Source: an uncultured Ruminococcus sp.
GTDB lineage: Bacteria > Bacillota > Clostridia > Oscillospirales > Ruminococcaceae
Direction of reading: 5' to 3'
DNA: 64,000 nt
Assembly (NCBI GenBank): GCA_945868475.1
Contig: CAMBLM010000008.1
Coordinates: forward strand, 1 to 64,000
In this document: positions 25,073 through 34,582 of the stretch, one piece after another
Layout of the letters: each line of letters begins with the position of its first letter
How positions within the stretch are numbered: position 1 is the stretch's first letter
Made by a program: the position numbers and the translations under genes
Notes under the pieces: generated by a model
Databases searched by the model: none
Told to the model about the DNA's origin: nothing
The model's input: only the letters and a program-made list of their open reading frames with translations

Positions 25073-26185
25073 ATGTCTTTATTCAACACAGGTGATAAAG
25101 CGTACATTATGCTTGAAAACGGAAAGATCTTCGAGGGCTACTCTTTCGGAGCAAAGGGTACTTCTTTCGGAGAGATCGTTTTTACAACAAGCATGACCGC
25201 TTATCAGGAAACTCTCACAGACCCGAGCTACTTCGGTCAGATCGTTACACAGACATTTCCGCTCATCGGAAACTACGGTGTGAACGAAGAGGACGGAGAA
25301 TCCGAAAAGTCCTACGTCAACGGCTACATTGTAAGAGAATGGTGCAATTCCCCGTCCAACTTCAGAATGACGGGCGGCGTTGACGAATTTCTCGTAAAAA
25401 ACAACATCATCGGCATACACTCCATCGACACAAGATGCCTTACAAGGATCATCCGTGAACACGGCGTTATGAACGGTGTTATCACAACGGAAAATGTTTA
25501 CGAAAAGAAAGACGAGTTTCTCAAAAAAATCGCTGAATTCAAGATCGTGAATGCCGTTAAGTCGGTAACGATCCCAAACAAGAAGGAATATCCTGCCGAG
25601 AACTCGATCTGCAATGTTGTACTTTATGATTTCGGCTACAAGAGAAATATCCGCCGTGAGCTTATCAAGCGAGGCTGCAATGTTACCGTGGTTCCTGCTT
25701 CGACTACCGCGGAAGAAGTTATCGCAATGAAGCCTGACGGAATAATGCTTTCCAACGGCCCCGGAGATCCGGCTGAAAATGTTGAAGTTATCGCAGAGCT
25801 TAAAAAGCTCACAACTGCGAACATTCCGATCTTCGGAATTTGTCTTGGACACCAACTCATGGCTCTTGCGAACGGTGCTAAGACCGAAAAGCTCAAATAC
25901 GGACACAGAGGTGCAAATCAGCCTGTTATCGACCTTGATATGGACAAGACGTTCGTTACCTCCCAGAACCACGGATATGCTGTAATAAGCGACAGCGTTC
26001 CGTCCGAAGTCGGCACGGTTTCACATATCAATGCCAATGACAAGACCTGCGAGGGTGTTCGCTACACCGCTTTCCCCTGCTTCACAGTTCAGTTCCACCC
26101 CGAAGCTTGCGGAGGTCCTCTCGACACCGCTTATCTTTTCGATAAATTCATTGATTTAATTAAGAAAAACAAGGAGGACAAGTAA
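25073..26185 (+). CDS. carA: Carbamoyl-phosphate synthase small subunit
   Basis: 370 residues. The N-terminal CarA domain ('GDKAYIMLENGKIFEG') is followed by a class I glutamine amidotransferase: 'SNGPGDP', nucleophile Cys in 'FGICLGHQLMA', and His-Glu in 'QFHPEA'. It supplies ammonia to CarB. GGGAGG precedes the ATG. It lies in the pyr cluster, one base before carB. Confidence 0.96.
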   Translation: MSLFNTGDKAYIMLENGKIFEGYSFGAKGTSFGEIVFTTSMTAYQETLTDPSYFGQIVTQTFPLIGNYGVNEEDGESEKSYVNGYIVREWCNSPSNFRMTGGVDEFLVKNNIIGIHSIDTRCLTRIIREHGVMNGVITTENVYEKKDEFLKKIAEFKIVNAVKSVTIPNKKEYPAENSICNVVLYDFGYKRNIRRELIKRGCNVTVVPASTTAEEVIAMKPDGIMLSNGPGDPAENVEVIAELKKLTTANIPIFGICLGHQLMALANGAKTEKLKYGHRGANQPVIDLDMDKTFVTSQNHGYAVISDSVPSEVGTVSHINANDKTCEGVRYTAFPCFTVQFHPEACGGPLDTAYLFDKFIDLIKKNKEDK

Positions 26186-26186
26186 A

Positions 26187-29100
26187 ATGCCGCTTCGTAA
26201 TGATATAAAAAAGGTCCTCGTTATCGGTTCAGGTCCTATCGTTATCGGTCAGGCTGCCGAATTTGACTATGCAGGCACACAGGCTTGCCGCGCTCTTAAA
26301 CAAGAGGGTCTTGAAGTTATACTTATCAACTCCAACCCTGCTACGATCATGACCGATAAGGCAATGGCTGACAAGGTTTATATTGAACCGCTCACACTCG
26401 ATGTTGTAAAGAAGATCATTGAAATTGAAAAGCCGGACAGCGTTCTTTCCACACTCGGCGGACAGACGGGTCTTACACTTTCCATGCAGCTTGCAGAGGA
26501 GGGCTTCCTCGAATCCCACGGTGTAAAGCTCCTCGGTGCTAACCCCGAAACCATTCACAAAGCTGAGGACAGACAGGCATTCAAGGACACTATGGAAAAG
26601 ATCGGCGAGCCTTGCATCCCGTCCAAAGTTGTTGAAGATCTTGAAGACGCTGTTGATTTCTCAAACAATGTTATCGGCTACCCTGTAATTATCCGTCCTG
26701 CATTCACACTCGGCGGCACGGGCGGCGGTATCGCAAACAACGAAGAAGAGCTTCGTGATATTGCAACGAACGGACTTCGTCTTTCCCCTATCCACCAGAT
26801 ACTTGTTGAAAAATGTATCTCCGGTTGGAAAGAGATCGAGTTTGAAGTTATCCGTGACCGCAAGGACAATGTTATCACAGTCTGCTCGATGGAAAACTTC
26901 GACCCTGTCGGCGTTCACACGGGCGACTCTATCGTTATCGCACCTGCTGTAACACTCACTGATAAGGAATATCAGATGCTCCGTACAGCGGCTATCAACA
27001 TTATTTCCGAACTTAAAGTAGAGGGCGGCTGCAACTGCCAGTTCGCACTTCACCCTACTTCCTTTGAATATGCTGTAATCGAGGTAAACCCGAGAGTTTC
27101 ACGTTCTTCTGCACTTGCTTCCAAGGCAACAGGTTATCCTATCGCAAAGGTTGCGACGAAGATCGCTATCGGCTATACTCTTGACGAGATCATCAACGCT
27201 GTAACGGGCAAGACTTATGCCTGCTTTGAGCCTGCACTCGATTATGTTGTTGTAAAGTTCCCTAAGTGGCCTTTCGACAAGTTCGTTTACGCAAAGAGAA
27301 CACTCGGCACACAGATGATGGCAACGGGCGAAGTTATGGCTATCGGTACTTCGTTCGAGCAGGCTATGATGAAAGCTGTACGTTCTATCGAACTCGGAAT
27401 GGACAGCATGAACCTCAAAAAACTTGCAAACGTTCCTACAGAAGAGATCGAAAAGCTCCTTTACAATGTTGATGACGAGCGTTCATTCGTTGTATTTGAA
27501 GCTTTGAAGCGCGGAATTTCCGTTGATAAGATACATGAGATCACAAGGATCGACAACTGGTTCATCTCCAAGCTCAAAAACCTTGTTGAGCTTGAAAAAT
27601 ATCTTGCTGACGGCACACTCACCGATGATAAATATGACCTTGCAAAGCGTTATGGCTACCTTGACAGCACTATCGAGCGCATCAGCGGTCAGAAATGCCC
27701 GAAGCACCGTGACTTCGTTTACAAAATGGTTGACACCTGCGCAGGTGAATTCAAGGCTGAAACACCTTACTTCTACTCTACCTATGACGAAGAGAACGAA
27801 GCTCTCCAGTTCCTTGACAGAAAGAAGACCGACAAGAAAAAGATCATCGTTTTCGGTTCAGGTCCTATCAGAATCGGTCAGGGTATCGAATTCGACTACT
27901 GCTCCGTTCACTGCGTATGGGCGCTCAAAGAAATGGGTTATGAAGCTGTTATCTGCAACAACAACCCTGAAACTGTTTCCACCGACTTTGATACGGGTGA
28001 CAGACTTTACTTCGACCCGCTCACCAAGGAAGACGTTGCTTCTCTTATCGCAACCGAAAAGCCTGACGGCGTAGTTGTACAGTTCGGCGGTCAGACTGCT
28101 ATCAAACTCACAAAATATCTTGACGAAATGGGCGTAAACATTCTCGGTACTTCTGCTGACAGCATCGACGCAGCCGAAGACAGAGAGCGTTTCGACGAAC
28201 TCCTCAACAAGTGCGGTATCCCACGTCCTGCAGGTCACACTGTAATGAATGTTGATGAAGCTCTTGCAGCTGCTGAAAGCCTCGGCTACCCTGTTCTCAT
28301 GCGTCCGTCCTATGTTCTCGGCGGTCAGAATATGATAATTGCACACTCCGATCAGGATATCATCGAATATATGTCTATCATCACAAGAGGCGGACTTGAA
28401 AACCCTGTTCTCATCGATAAATATATGATGGGCAAGGAAGTCGAAGTTGACGCTATCTGCGACGGTACAGACTATCTTATCCCCGGTATCATGGAGCATA
28501 TCGAACGTGCAGGTATCCACTCGGGCGACTCTATCTCCGTTTACCCTGCAATGACGCTCACGAAGAAGATCCGCGAAACTATCATCGACTACACAAAAAA
28601 GCTTGCATTTGAGCTTAAAGTAATCGGTCTTGTAAACATTCAGTATGTTGTTTACAACAACGAAGTTTACGTTATAGAAGTAAACCCACGTTCTTCCAGA
28701 ACTGTTCCGTATATTTCAAAGGTAACGGGCGTTCCTATGGTCGATATCGCAACAAAGATAATGCTCGGTGAAACCCTCAAACAGCAGGGTTACGAGAGCG
28801 GCCTTTACAGAGAGGCTGAGTATATCGCTGTCAAAGTTCCTGTTTTCAGCTTTGCAAAGCTCCACGATGTTGATACGGCACTCGGACCTGAGATGAAGTC
28901 CACGGGTGAATGTCTTGGTATCGCTCACAACTTTGAAGACGCTCTTTACAAGGGACTTGTCGGTGCAGGCTATGACCTCACCAAGAAAACCGGCGGCGGC
29001 GTTCTCATTACCGTTCGTGATACTGACAAGCAGGAAATTCTCTACGTTGCCGAAAAGTTTGAGCGTCTTGGCTTCACGCTTTATGCAACGAGCGGAACTG

Positions 29101-29387
29101 CTTCGATACTCAACAGAAATATGATCGCAGCGAATGTTGTCCGCAAGGCTTCCGAAGAAGGTCCGAACGTTATGGATCTCCTCGACAGCGGCAAGATCGA
29201 CTACGTTATCTCGACCTCCGCAAAGGGCAGACTTCCTGCTCTCGACAGCGTAAAGATACGCCGTAAGACGGTTGAGCGTTCTATCTGCTGCCTTACAGCT
29301 ATCGACACTGCGAATGCTGTTGCTGATATTCTTGCAATGGGCAAGAACATTGACGACATCGAAATGGTAGATATCACAAAGATATAA
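26187..29387 (+). CDS. carB: Carbamoyl-phosphate synthase large subunit
   Basis: 1066 residues, full length. Two homologous ATP-grasp halves are visible: 'LVIGSGPIVIGQAAEFDYAG' near residue 11 and 'IVFGSGPIRIGQGIEFDYC' near residue 552, then an MGS-like regulatory domain. It makes carbamoyl phosphate for pyrimidine and arginine synthesis. AGGAGG precedes the ATG, one base after carA. Confidence 0.97.
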   Translation: MPLRNDIKKVLVIGSGPIVIGQAAEFDYAGTQACRALKQEGLEVILINSNPATIMTDKAMADKVYIEPLTLDVVKKIIEIEKPDSVLSTLGGQTGLTLSMQLAEEGFLESHGVKLLGANPETIHKAEDRQAFKDTMEKIGEPCIPSKVVEDLEDAVDFSNNVIGYPVIIRPAFTLGGTGGGIANNEEELRDIATNGLRLSPIHQILVEKCISGWKEIEFEVIRDRKDNVITVCSMENFDPVGVHTGDSIVIAPAVTLTDKEYQMLRTAAINIISELKVEGGCNCQFALHPTSFEYAVIEVNPRVSRSSALASKATGYPIAKVATKIAIGYTLDEIINAVTGKTYACFEPALDYVVVKFPKWPFDKFVYAKRTLGTQMMATGEVMAIGTSFEQAMMKAVRSIELGMDSMNLKKLANVPTEEIEKLLYNVDDERSFVVFEALKRGISVDKIHEITRIDNWFISKLKNLVELEKYLADGTLTDDKYDLAKRYGYLDSTIERISGQKCPKHRDFVYKMVDTCAGEFKAETPYFYSTYDEENEALQFLDRKKTDKKKIIVFGSGPIRIGQGIEFDYCSVHCVWALKEMGYEAVICNNNPETVSTDFDTGDRLYFDPLTKEDVASLIATEKPDGVVVQFGGQTAIKLTKYLDEMGVNILGTSADSIDAAEDRERFDELLNKCGIPRPAGHTVMNVDEALAAAESLGYPVLMRPSYVLGGQNMIIAHSDQDIIEYMSIITRGGLENPVLIDKYMMGKEVEVDAICDGTDYLIPGIMEHIERAGIHSGDSISVYPAMTLTKKIRETIIDYTKKLAFELKVIGLVNIQYVVYNNEVYVIEVNPRSSRTVPYISKVTGVPMVDIATKIMLGETLKQQGYESGLYREAEYIAVKVPVFSFAKLHDVDTALGPEMKSTGECLGIAHNFEDALYKGLVGAGYDLTKKTGGGVLITVRDTDKQEILYVAEKFERLGFTLYATSGTASILNRNMIAANVVRKASEEGPNVMDLLDSGKIDYVISTSAKGRLPALDSVKIRRKTVERSICCLTAIDTANAVADILAMGKNIDDIEMVDITKI

Positions 29388-29392
29388 GTGAG

Positions 29393-29441
29393 GGAACGCC
29401 CAGCGGCGAATTCGCGCCATCGCTTCACTTCGTTCCGCTTT
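29393..29441 (+). terminator. Possible terminator after carB
   Basis: GGAACG and CGTTCC enclose a GC-rich inner hairpin, followed by GCTTTTG. The structure is imperfect. A second small hairpin is at 29518-29541 (AGCCTG and CAGGCT). Confidence 0.4.
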
Positions 29442-29607
29442 TGTTCACAGCAAGGGTCAGTTTGTATCCGCGGAAGAAGGTTTGGCATATATCCGCTGAA
29501 TTATAATCAAAAACGCAGCCTGCCCATTAACGGACAGGCTCGTTTGGGATAAGAATGATTTTTCACACGAATCAACATAAGACCGACATAAACCGGAGGG
29601 AAAATTT

Positions 29608-30516
29608 ATGAGCTGGGACGAAAAGCTTGACTCGACTTTTTTTAGAGATCAGAACTTCGACATAAACGGCGAGCGTATGCGCGTTGCACTTCGCGGATTC
29701 AAAATTTCGCTTATCTATGAGCTTATCAGCAGCGCGGCGATGATGTATTTATCGTTTCTTATGGTTCTTTATAAGTCTGCATCCGTCATTTCCAACTCAA
29801 TTGCGGGAAATATTCTCGACACGATAAACGAAGCTATCATCGATACGGGAAAAAGCATTTCAAGTGTTGCTTACGAAACAAGCGGATGGCTTATAACATT
29901 TCCCCTTGCATTGCTGACGATCATCTTTTCGCTTCTCGGGAACACATTTCATATGAAATTTGCTCCGAAAGTAATGGCTGTCATCTATCCTGCGCATCTT
30001 ATACTCGGAATTCTCGCAGGATTTGGACTTTTTGACGATATGAACGGCTTCTGGGCGGTCATGCTCATGATTTACGCCCTTGCAGGCTTCTGGATAAATG
30101 ATTTTACGGCGCGTGGACTGAAAGAGCTTGATTATCTTGTAACTCAGGAGGGTTTTCCGACATTCAACCTTGCTATCTTCTATTTTCGACGCTCGCATTA
30201 TGCGAAAATGCGTGAAAAATGGCTTGCGGAACACCCCGAGCAAAAGGCAGCTCCGAAACTTGAAACCGAAGAAAAGCGACTGGAAATGCTTAATATAACG
30301 GCGGAAAAAGAACAGCTCGGCGTTATCCCGAACATTCGGGTAACGGCTGATTCTGCGGAAAAATGGCTCGAACAGAACAAGCTTGAAACCGACAAGAAGC
30401 AAAGCGACAGCGTTAAGGAAAACGCGATGGACGACCTTTCGACCGATGATCTCATTCTCCCGGATACAGATGAATATTACGCCAAAAGCATAGAGCCGAA
30501 AGTAAAAAGGCATTAA
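29608..30516 (+). CDS. Uncharacterised membrane protein within the pyr cluster
   Basis: 302 residues. Four or five membrane segments occupy residues 30-170 ('LISSAAMMYLSFLMVLY', 'WLITFPLALLTIIFSLLG', 'VIYPAHLILGILAGFG'), then a charged cytoplasmic tail of about 120 residues. I do not recognise a family. Ribosome site GGAGGG precedes the ATG. It separates carB from pyrK. Its TAA stop codon is the left target duplication of a TACTGA element. Confidence 0.72.
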   Translation: MSWDEKLDSTFFRDQNFDINGERMRVALRGFKISLIYELISSAAMMYLSFLMVLYKSASVISNSIAGNILDTINEAIIDTGKSISSVAYETSGWLITFPLALLTIIFSLLGNTFHMKFAPKVMAVIYPAHLILGILAGFGLFDDMNGFWAVMLMIYALAGFWINDFTARGLKELDYLVTQEGFPTFNLAIFYFRRSHYAKMREKWLAEHPEQKAAPKLETEEKRLEMLNITAEKEQLGVIPNIRVTADSAEKWLEQNKLETDKKQSDSVKENAMDDLSTDDLILPDTDEYYAKSIEPKVKRH

Positions 30517-30647
30517 TACTGATCTATAATGAATGTATAGACAAAAATCGTTGCAAGATCCATTTAAAGCTGTTTTCAACATCAACCTGTTTTCAACAGC
30601 TTCAGCTTTCGCTTGATTTTTGTACACATTCCGATCAGATATTAGTA
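30517..30647. mobile_element. TACTGA/TTAGTA palindromic element, copy 4
   Basis: 131 bp, from TACTGATCTATAATGAATG to GATCAGATATTAGTA. Flanks are TAA at 30514-30516 (the stop codon of the membrane protein) and TAA at 30648-30650. The right edge abuts the pyrK ribosome site GGAGG. It is a subfamily with GATC and AATGT in its ends. Confidence 0.75.
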
Positions 30648-30660
30648 TAAGGAGGTTATT

Positions 30661-31437
30661 ATGAAATACACACAAGGATGCTACCCTATCATATCCAAAA
30701 CAGCTCTTGCAAAAGAGATCTACGATATGACGATACTCTGCCCCGATGCTGCGCAGGCTGCACAGGCAGGTCAGTTCATTAACATAAAGGTTGACGGATT
30801 TATGCTCCGCCGTCCTATATCGATCTGCGGAATCGACAAGGAAAAAGGTACTCTCCGCATCGTTTTTGAAGTTCGCGGAAAAGGTACAAAGGAGCTTTCA
30901 CAGCTTGCAGAGGGCGACCTCATTGACATTATTGCTCCGCTTGGCGGAAACGGATTCAAGTTTGACGGATATAATAAGGCTGTCATTATCGGCGGCGGCA
31001 TAGGAAATCCTCCGATGCTCCCTATTGCTGAACACTTCGGCACAAATGCTAAGATAATAAGCGGTTTCAGAAACTCTTCCGCTGTTATTCTTCAGAATGA
31101 TTTTGCAAAAACAGGCGCACAGACTATCCTCTGCACCGATGACGGTTCGGCAGGAAGAAAGGGCTTCGTTACCGATGCTCTCAAAGAGGAGATCGCAAAG
31201 GAAAAACCCGACGTTATCTATGCCTGCGGTCCTTCCGTGATGCTCAAGAGAATTGTTGAGATCGCAAGAGAAAACGGCATCAGGACGCAGGTTTCGCTTG
31301 AAGAAAGAATGGGCTGCGGAATAGGTGCTTGCCTTGTCTGCGTTTGCAGAACTATCCGCGACGGCGAGGAATTCTATTCCCATGTCTGCAAGGACGGCCC
31401 TGTATTTGACGGCGAGGAGGTAAATTTCGATGAATAA
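30661..31437 (+). CDS. pyrK: Dihydroorotate dehydrogenase electron-transfer subunit
   Basis: 258 residues. FAD-binding 'MLRRPISICGID' and NAD-binding 'GGGIGNPPMLPIAEHFG' are followed by a 2Fe-2S cluster motif 'CGIGACLVCVC'. PyrK passes electrons from PyrD to NAD+. AGGAGG precedes the ATG. Its end overlaps pyrD by 8 bases. Confidence 0.95.
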   Translation: MKYTQGCYPIISKTALAKEIYDMTILCPDAAQAAQAGQFINIKVDGFMLRRPISICGIDKEKGTLRIVFEVRGKGTKELSQLAEGDLIDIIAPLGGNGFKFDGYNKAVIIGGGIGNPPMLPIAEHFGTNAKIISGFRNSSAVILQNDFAKTGAQTILCTDDGSAGRKGFVTDALKEEIAKEKPDVIYACGPSVMLKRIVEIARENGIRTQVSLEERMGCGIGACLVCVCRTIRDGEEFYSHVCKDGPVFDGEEVNFDE

Positions 31438-32341
31438 ATTAGCTGTAAATTTCGCAGGCGTTGACTTCAAAAACCCCGTTATCCCTGCATCGGGAACATT
31501 CGGCTACGGCAAGGAATACGAAGAATTCTTTGACCTTTCCAGGCTCGGCGGCATCAGTGTAAAAGGCACGACCGAAAAGCTCCGCACGGGAAATCTTCCC
31601 CCGAGAATCGCAGAAACACCGTCGGGTATGCTCAACAGCGTCGGACTTCAGAATCCCGGCGTTGACCACTTTATTGCACACGAACTCCCCTACCTTATGG
31701 GAAAAAATACAGTTATCATCGCAAATATGGCAGGCTCGACTGCCGACGGCTACCGTGAAGTTGCTGAAAAACTCGATCAGACCGACGTTCCGATGATCGA
31801 AGTAAACATCTCCTGCCCGAACGTCAAGGCAGGCGGTGCAGCATTCGGCGTAAGCTGTGAGGGTGCGGCTCAGATAACAAAGATAGTTCGCGCCGCAACA
31901 AAGAAGCCGATAATGATAAAGCTTTCCCCTAACGTTACGAACATTGCAGAAATCGCAAAGGCCGTCGAAGCCGAGGGCGCAGATGCAGTTTCGCTTATCA
32001 ATACGCTTCTCGGAATGAGAATAGATATCCGTACAAAGCGTCCTATTCTCCACAACAATGTCGGCGGACTTTCGGGTCCGGCTGTTTTCCCCGTTGCAGT
32101 AAGAATGGTATGGCAGGTCGCAAATGCCGTTAAAATTCCCGTATGCGGAATGGGCGGCATCTCCACTTGGGAGGACGCTGTTGAAATGATGATGGCAGGT
32201 GCTTCGACTGTTCAGGTAGGTGCTGCACTTTTCAACGATCCTCTTGCGGCTGTAAAGATCATCGATGGTCTTGAAAAATATGTTGAGGACAACCACCTCA
32301 ACAGCATCAATGACATTGTCGGTGCTGTTAAGCCATGGTAA
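31430..32341 (+). CDS. pyrD: Dihydroorotate dehydrogenase, catalytic subunit (class 1B)
   Basis: 303 residues. FMN barrel with 'PASGTFGYGKEY', catalytic Cys in 'VNISCPNVKAGG', and 'GGLSGPAVFPVAVRMVWQV'. Works as heterotetramer with PyrK to oxidise dihydroorotate to orotate with NAD+. Translationally coupled to pyrK by an 8-base overlap. The cluster lacks pyrB and pyrE within the window. Confidence 0.96.
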   Translation: MNKLAVNFAGVDFKNPVIPASGTFGYGKEYEEFFDLSRLGGISVKGTTEKLRTGNLPPRIAETPSGMLNSVGLQNPGVDHFIAHELPYLMGKNTVIIANMAGSTADGYREVAEKLDQTDVPMIEVNISCPNVKAGGAAFGVSCEGAAQITKIVRAATKKPIMIKLSPNVTNIAEIAKAVEAEGADAVSLINTLLGMRIDIRTKRPILHNNVGGLSGPAVFPVAVRMVWQVANAVKIPVCGMGGISTWEDAVEMMMAGASTVQVGAALFNDPLAAVKIIDGLEKYVEDNHLNSINDIVGAVKPW

Positions 32342-32364
32342 AATCGGAGGTCACCTCTTTATAA

Positions 32365-33303
32365 ATGGAAACTAAAAAAAGCATACTTGAAAATCCAAAG
32401 ATGGTACTTCCGTCGGCGATGCTCTGCTGCCTTTTGTGGGGCAGCGCGTTTCCGCTGGTGAAGATCGGATTTTCTTGGCTCAACATTTCGTCCGAGGATA
32501 TCCCGACAGAAATTCTTTATGCAGGACTACGCTTCACGCTCGCAGGAGTGATCGCAATTATCATCACAAGCCTTATAGGCGGAAAGTTTCTCCGTCCGAC
32601 ATTGAAAAGCCTGCCGAAAGTTTTCTCGCTCAGTATGTTCCAGACGATATTGCAGTATCTTTTCTTCTATATCGGACTTTCCAACACCTCGGGCGTTAAG
32701 GCTTCGGTAATCGAAGCGATGAACGTTTTCGTTGCGCTTATTGTTTCCTGCCTTATCTTCCGAATGGAAAAATTCACGGCAGCGAAAATCATCGGAAGCG
32801 TTATCGGATTTGCAGGAGTTGTTATAATCAATGTCAGCAAGGGCGACCTCGCAGGCGGACTCACGCTCAAAGGTGAGGGCTTCATACTTATCTCGACCGT
32901 AGCATATGCGTTCTCTTCCGTGCTGATGAAGCACTGGTCGAACGCAGAAAATCCGATGATGATGAGCGCATGGCAGTTTCTGCTCGGCGGAATAGTTATG
33001 TCGATACTTGGTTTTGCGCTTGGCGGCAGGATAAACGGCTTCGATTTAAGATCTGTTCTGCTCCTTATCTATCTTGCTTCGCTTTCCGCTATCGCATATT
33101 CGCTCTGGGCATCGCTCCTAAAATATTATCCCGTATCAAGGATCGCGGTTTACGGTTTTATGAACCCTGTTTTCGGATTCATTCTTTCGGCGTTCCTGCT
33201 CGGAGAATCAGAAGCGTTCGGTCTGAAAAGCATTGCGGCACTCGTGCTTGTGTGCCTTGGAATTTACATTGTCAATTACACAAAAAAATCGAATAAAGTA
33301 TAA
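32365..33303 (+). CDS. EamA/DMT family transporter
   Basis: 312 residues, ten membrane segments in two EamA repeats ('LCCLLWGSAFPLVKIGF' and 'AYAFSSVLMKHWS'). Members export or import small metabolites such as amino acids or nucleosides. The ATG at 32365 is 14 bases from the GGAGGT at 32346, and that ribosome site can pair with a nearby ACCTC. It follows pyrD by 23 bases and may be cotranscribed, but no pyrimidine role can be shown. Confidence 0.87.
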   Translation: METKKSILENPKMVLPSAMLCCLLWGSAFPLVKIGFSWLNISSEDIPTEILYAGLRFTLAGVIAIIITSLIGGKFLRPTLKSLPKVFSLSMFQTILQYLFFYIGLSNTSGVKASVIEAMNVFVALIVSCLIFRMEKFTAAKIIGSVIGFAGVVIINVSKGDLAGGLTLKGEGFILISTVAYAFSSVLMKHWSNAENPMMMSAWQFLLGGIVMSILGFALGGRINGFDLRSVLLLIYLASLSAIAYSLWASLLKYYPVSRIAVYGFMNPVFGFILSAFLLGESEAFGLKSIAALVLVCLGIYIVNYTKKSNKV

Positions 33304-33345
33304 AATAACCGCTGTTCAAAATAGAATTTGAACAGCGGTTATTTT
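33303..33345. terminator. Bidirectional terminator
   Basis: A near-perfect stem of about 18 bp (AAATAACCGCTGTTCAAA type arms) between the convergent EamA and AI-2E family genes, with T runs on both sides. Confidence 0.88.
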
Positions 33346-34478
33346 TCATCAAGCTTTTCCTTAATAATTCCGTAAAGTACAGAGGTTATAGGGACGGCTA
33401 AAAGGATTCCAACACAGCCGCCGAGCTTTGCACCGATAAGAATTGCGATAAGCACGGGCAGCGGCGGAAGTCCCATACTTTTTCCGACCACTTTCGGATA
33501 GATAAGGTTATTTTCAAGCTGCTGCAGAACGATTATGAATACCACGAACCATACTGCTGATATAGGTTTAACAAGGAAAAGCAGAAAGGCACACGGTATC
33601 GTTCCGATTATCGCACCGACAACGGGCAAAAGCGCAGTTATGCCTATGATAAAGCTTATCAGAAGCGCATAATCGAACCTGAACAGCTTCATTCCGACAT
33701 AACAAAGTCCTCCGAGTATCGCCGCTTCGGTGATCTGACCGCTGACAAAGCGTGAAAAGACCTCGTAAACGGTGTAATAAAGCTTCGCATAACGCTTGTA
33801 ACGCTGTTCGGACATTATTTTCTGCGAAATTTTGCGGACGATGCTCCGTAACTTATCCTTTGCGATGAGAATATAGATCGAGATCACTATCCCGATGAAA
33901 AAATCGGTCATAAATCCGACAAAACCTGCGGTTTTTCCGTAAAAATCAGCCGCTATCTCGGGCAGCTTCTCCCCTGCCTTTTCGATTATCAAACCGACCG
34001 CAGGAATTATCCCGAGTTTGTCATTTTCCGAAAGCTTGCTGTAAAAATATTTTATCCTGTCAAAATATATGTCGCTGTTTGAAACAAGAATTTTAACGCT
34101 GTCCAAAATTTGCGGAATAATGATCCCGACAGCCGCCGCAGTGATCGCAACGAGCATAATATATCCCAGCGTGACAGAAAGCACCCATCGTGCCTTGTGT
34201 TTTTCGCTTCTTGAGCTTGCAGTTATCCTTGCAATGCTGTTAAAAGCGGTATAGTGTCGCTTTGCCGAGCGTGATAAAATTTTATCCGAGAACTTTCCGC
34301 AGAGTTCGTATATTTTACAGACGGGACGGTTTATCACGAATGCCGCAGCCATTCCTATAATTATCGGACGGAAAACCTGAAATGCACCGCTGATAAGCCG
34401 AAAAGCGAGTTCGGGATTTACAGCCGCTGCAAGCAGCAGCGCTCCGCCGAATATCATGATTTTATACTTTCGCTCCAA
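33339..34478 (-). CDS. AI-2E family transporter-like membrane protein
   Basis: About 379 residues with eight membrane segments and a family-typical middle ('QLENNLIYPKVVGKSMGLPPL' near the end and 'GGLCYVGMKLFRFDYALL'). The family includes TqsA (AI-2 export) and Na+/H+ antiporter-like members; the substrate here is unknown. The start is TTG 34478 or ATG 34457; neither has an ideally spaced ribosome site. The stop lies in the shared terminator. Confidence 0.82.
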   Translation of the reverse strand: MERKYKIMIFGGALLLAAAVNPELAFRLISGAFQVFRPIIIGMAAAFVINRPVCKIYELCGKFSDKILSRSAKRHYTAFNSIARITASSRSEKHKARWVLSVTLGYIMLVAITAAAVGIIIPQILDSVKILVSNSDIYFDRIKYFYSKLSENDKLGIIPAVGLIIEKAGEKLPEIAADFYGKTAGFVGFMTDFFIGIVISIYILIAKDKLRSIVRKISQKIMSEQRYKRYAKLYYTVYEVFSRFVSGQITEAAILGGLCYVGMKLFRFDYALLISFIIGITALLPVVGAIIGTIPCAFLLFLVKPISAVWFVVFIIVLQQLENNLIYPKVVGKSMGLPPLPVLIAILIGAKLGGCVGILLAVPITSVLYGIIKEKLDEK

Positions 34479-34541
34479 CTCCGCACCGTCCTTTCAGCCT
34501 TCCCTACTCTATATTTTAGTCGGAAAACCGAAAAGGTATGC

Positions 34542-34571
34542 AAAAAGGGTATCGAAATTTCATCGATACCC
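34542..34571 (-). terminator. Terminator of the GH26-like gene
   Basis: GGGTATCG/CGATACCC stem followed by five T on the minus strand. Confidence 0.85.
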
Positions 34572-34582
34572 TCTTATATTTT

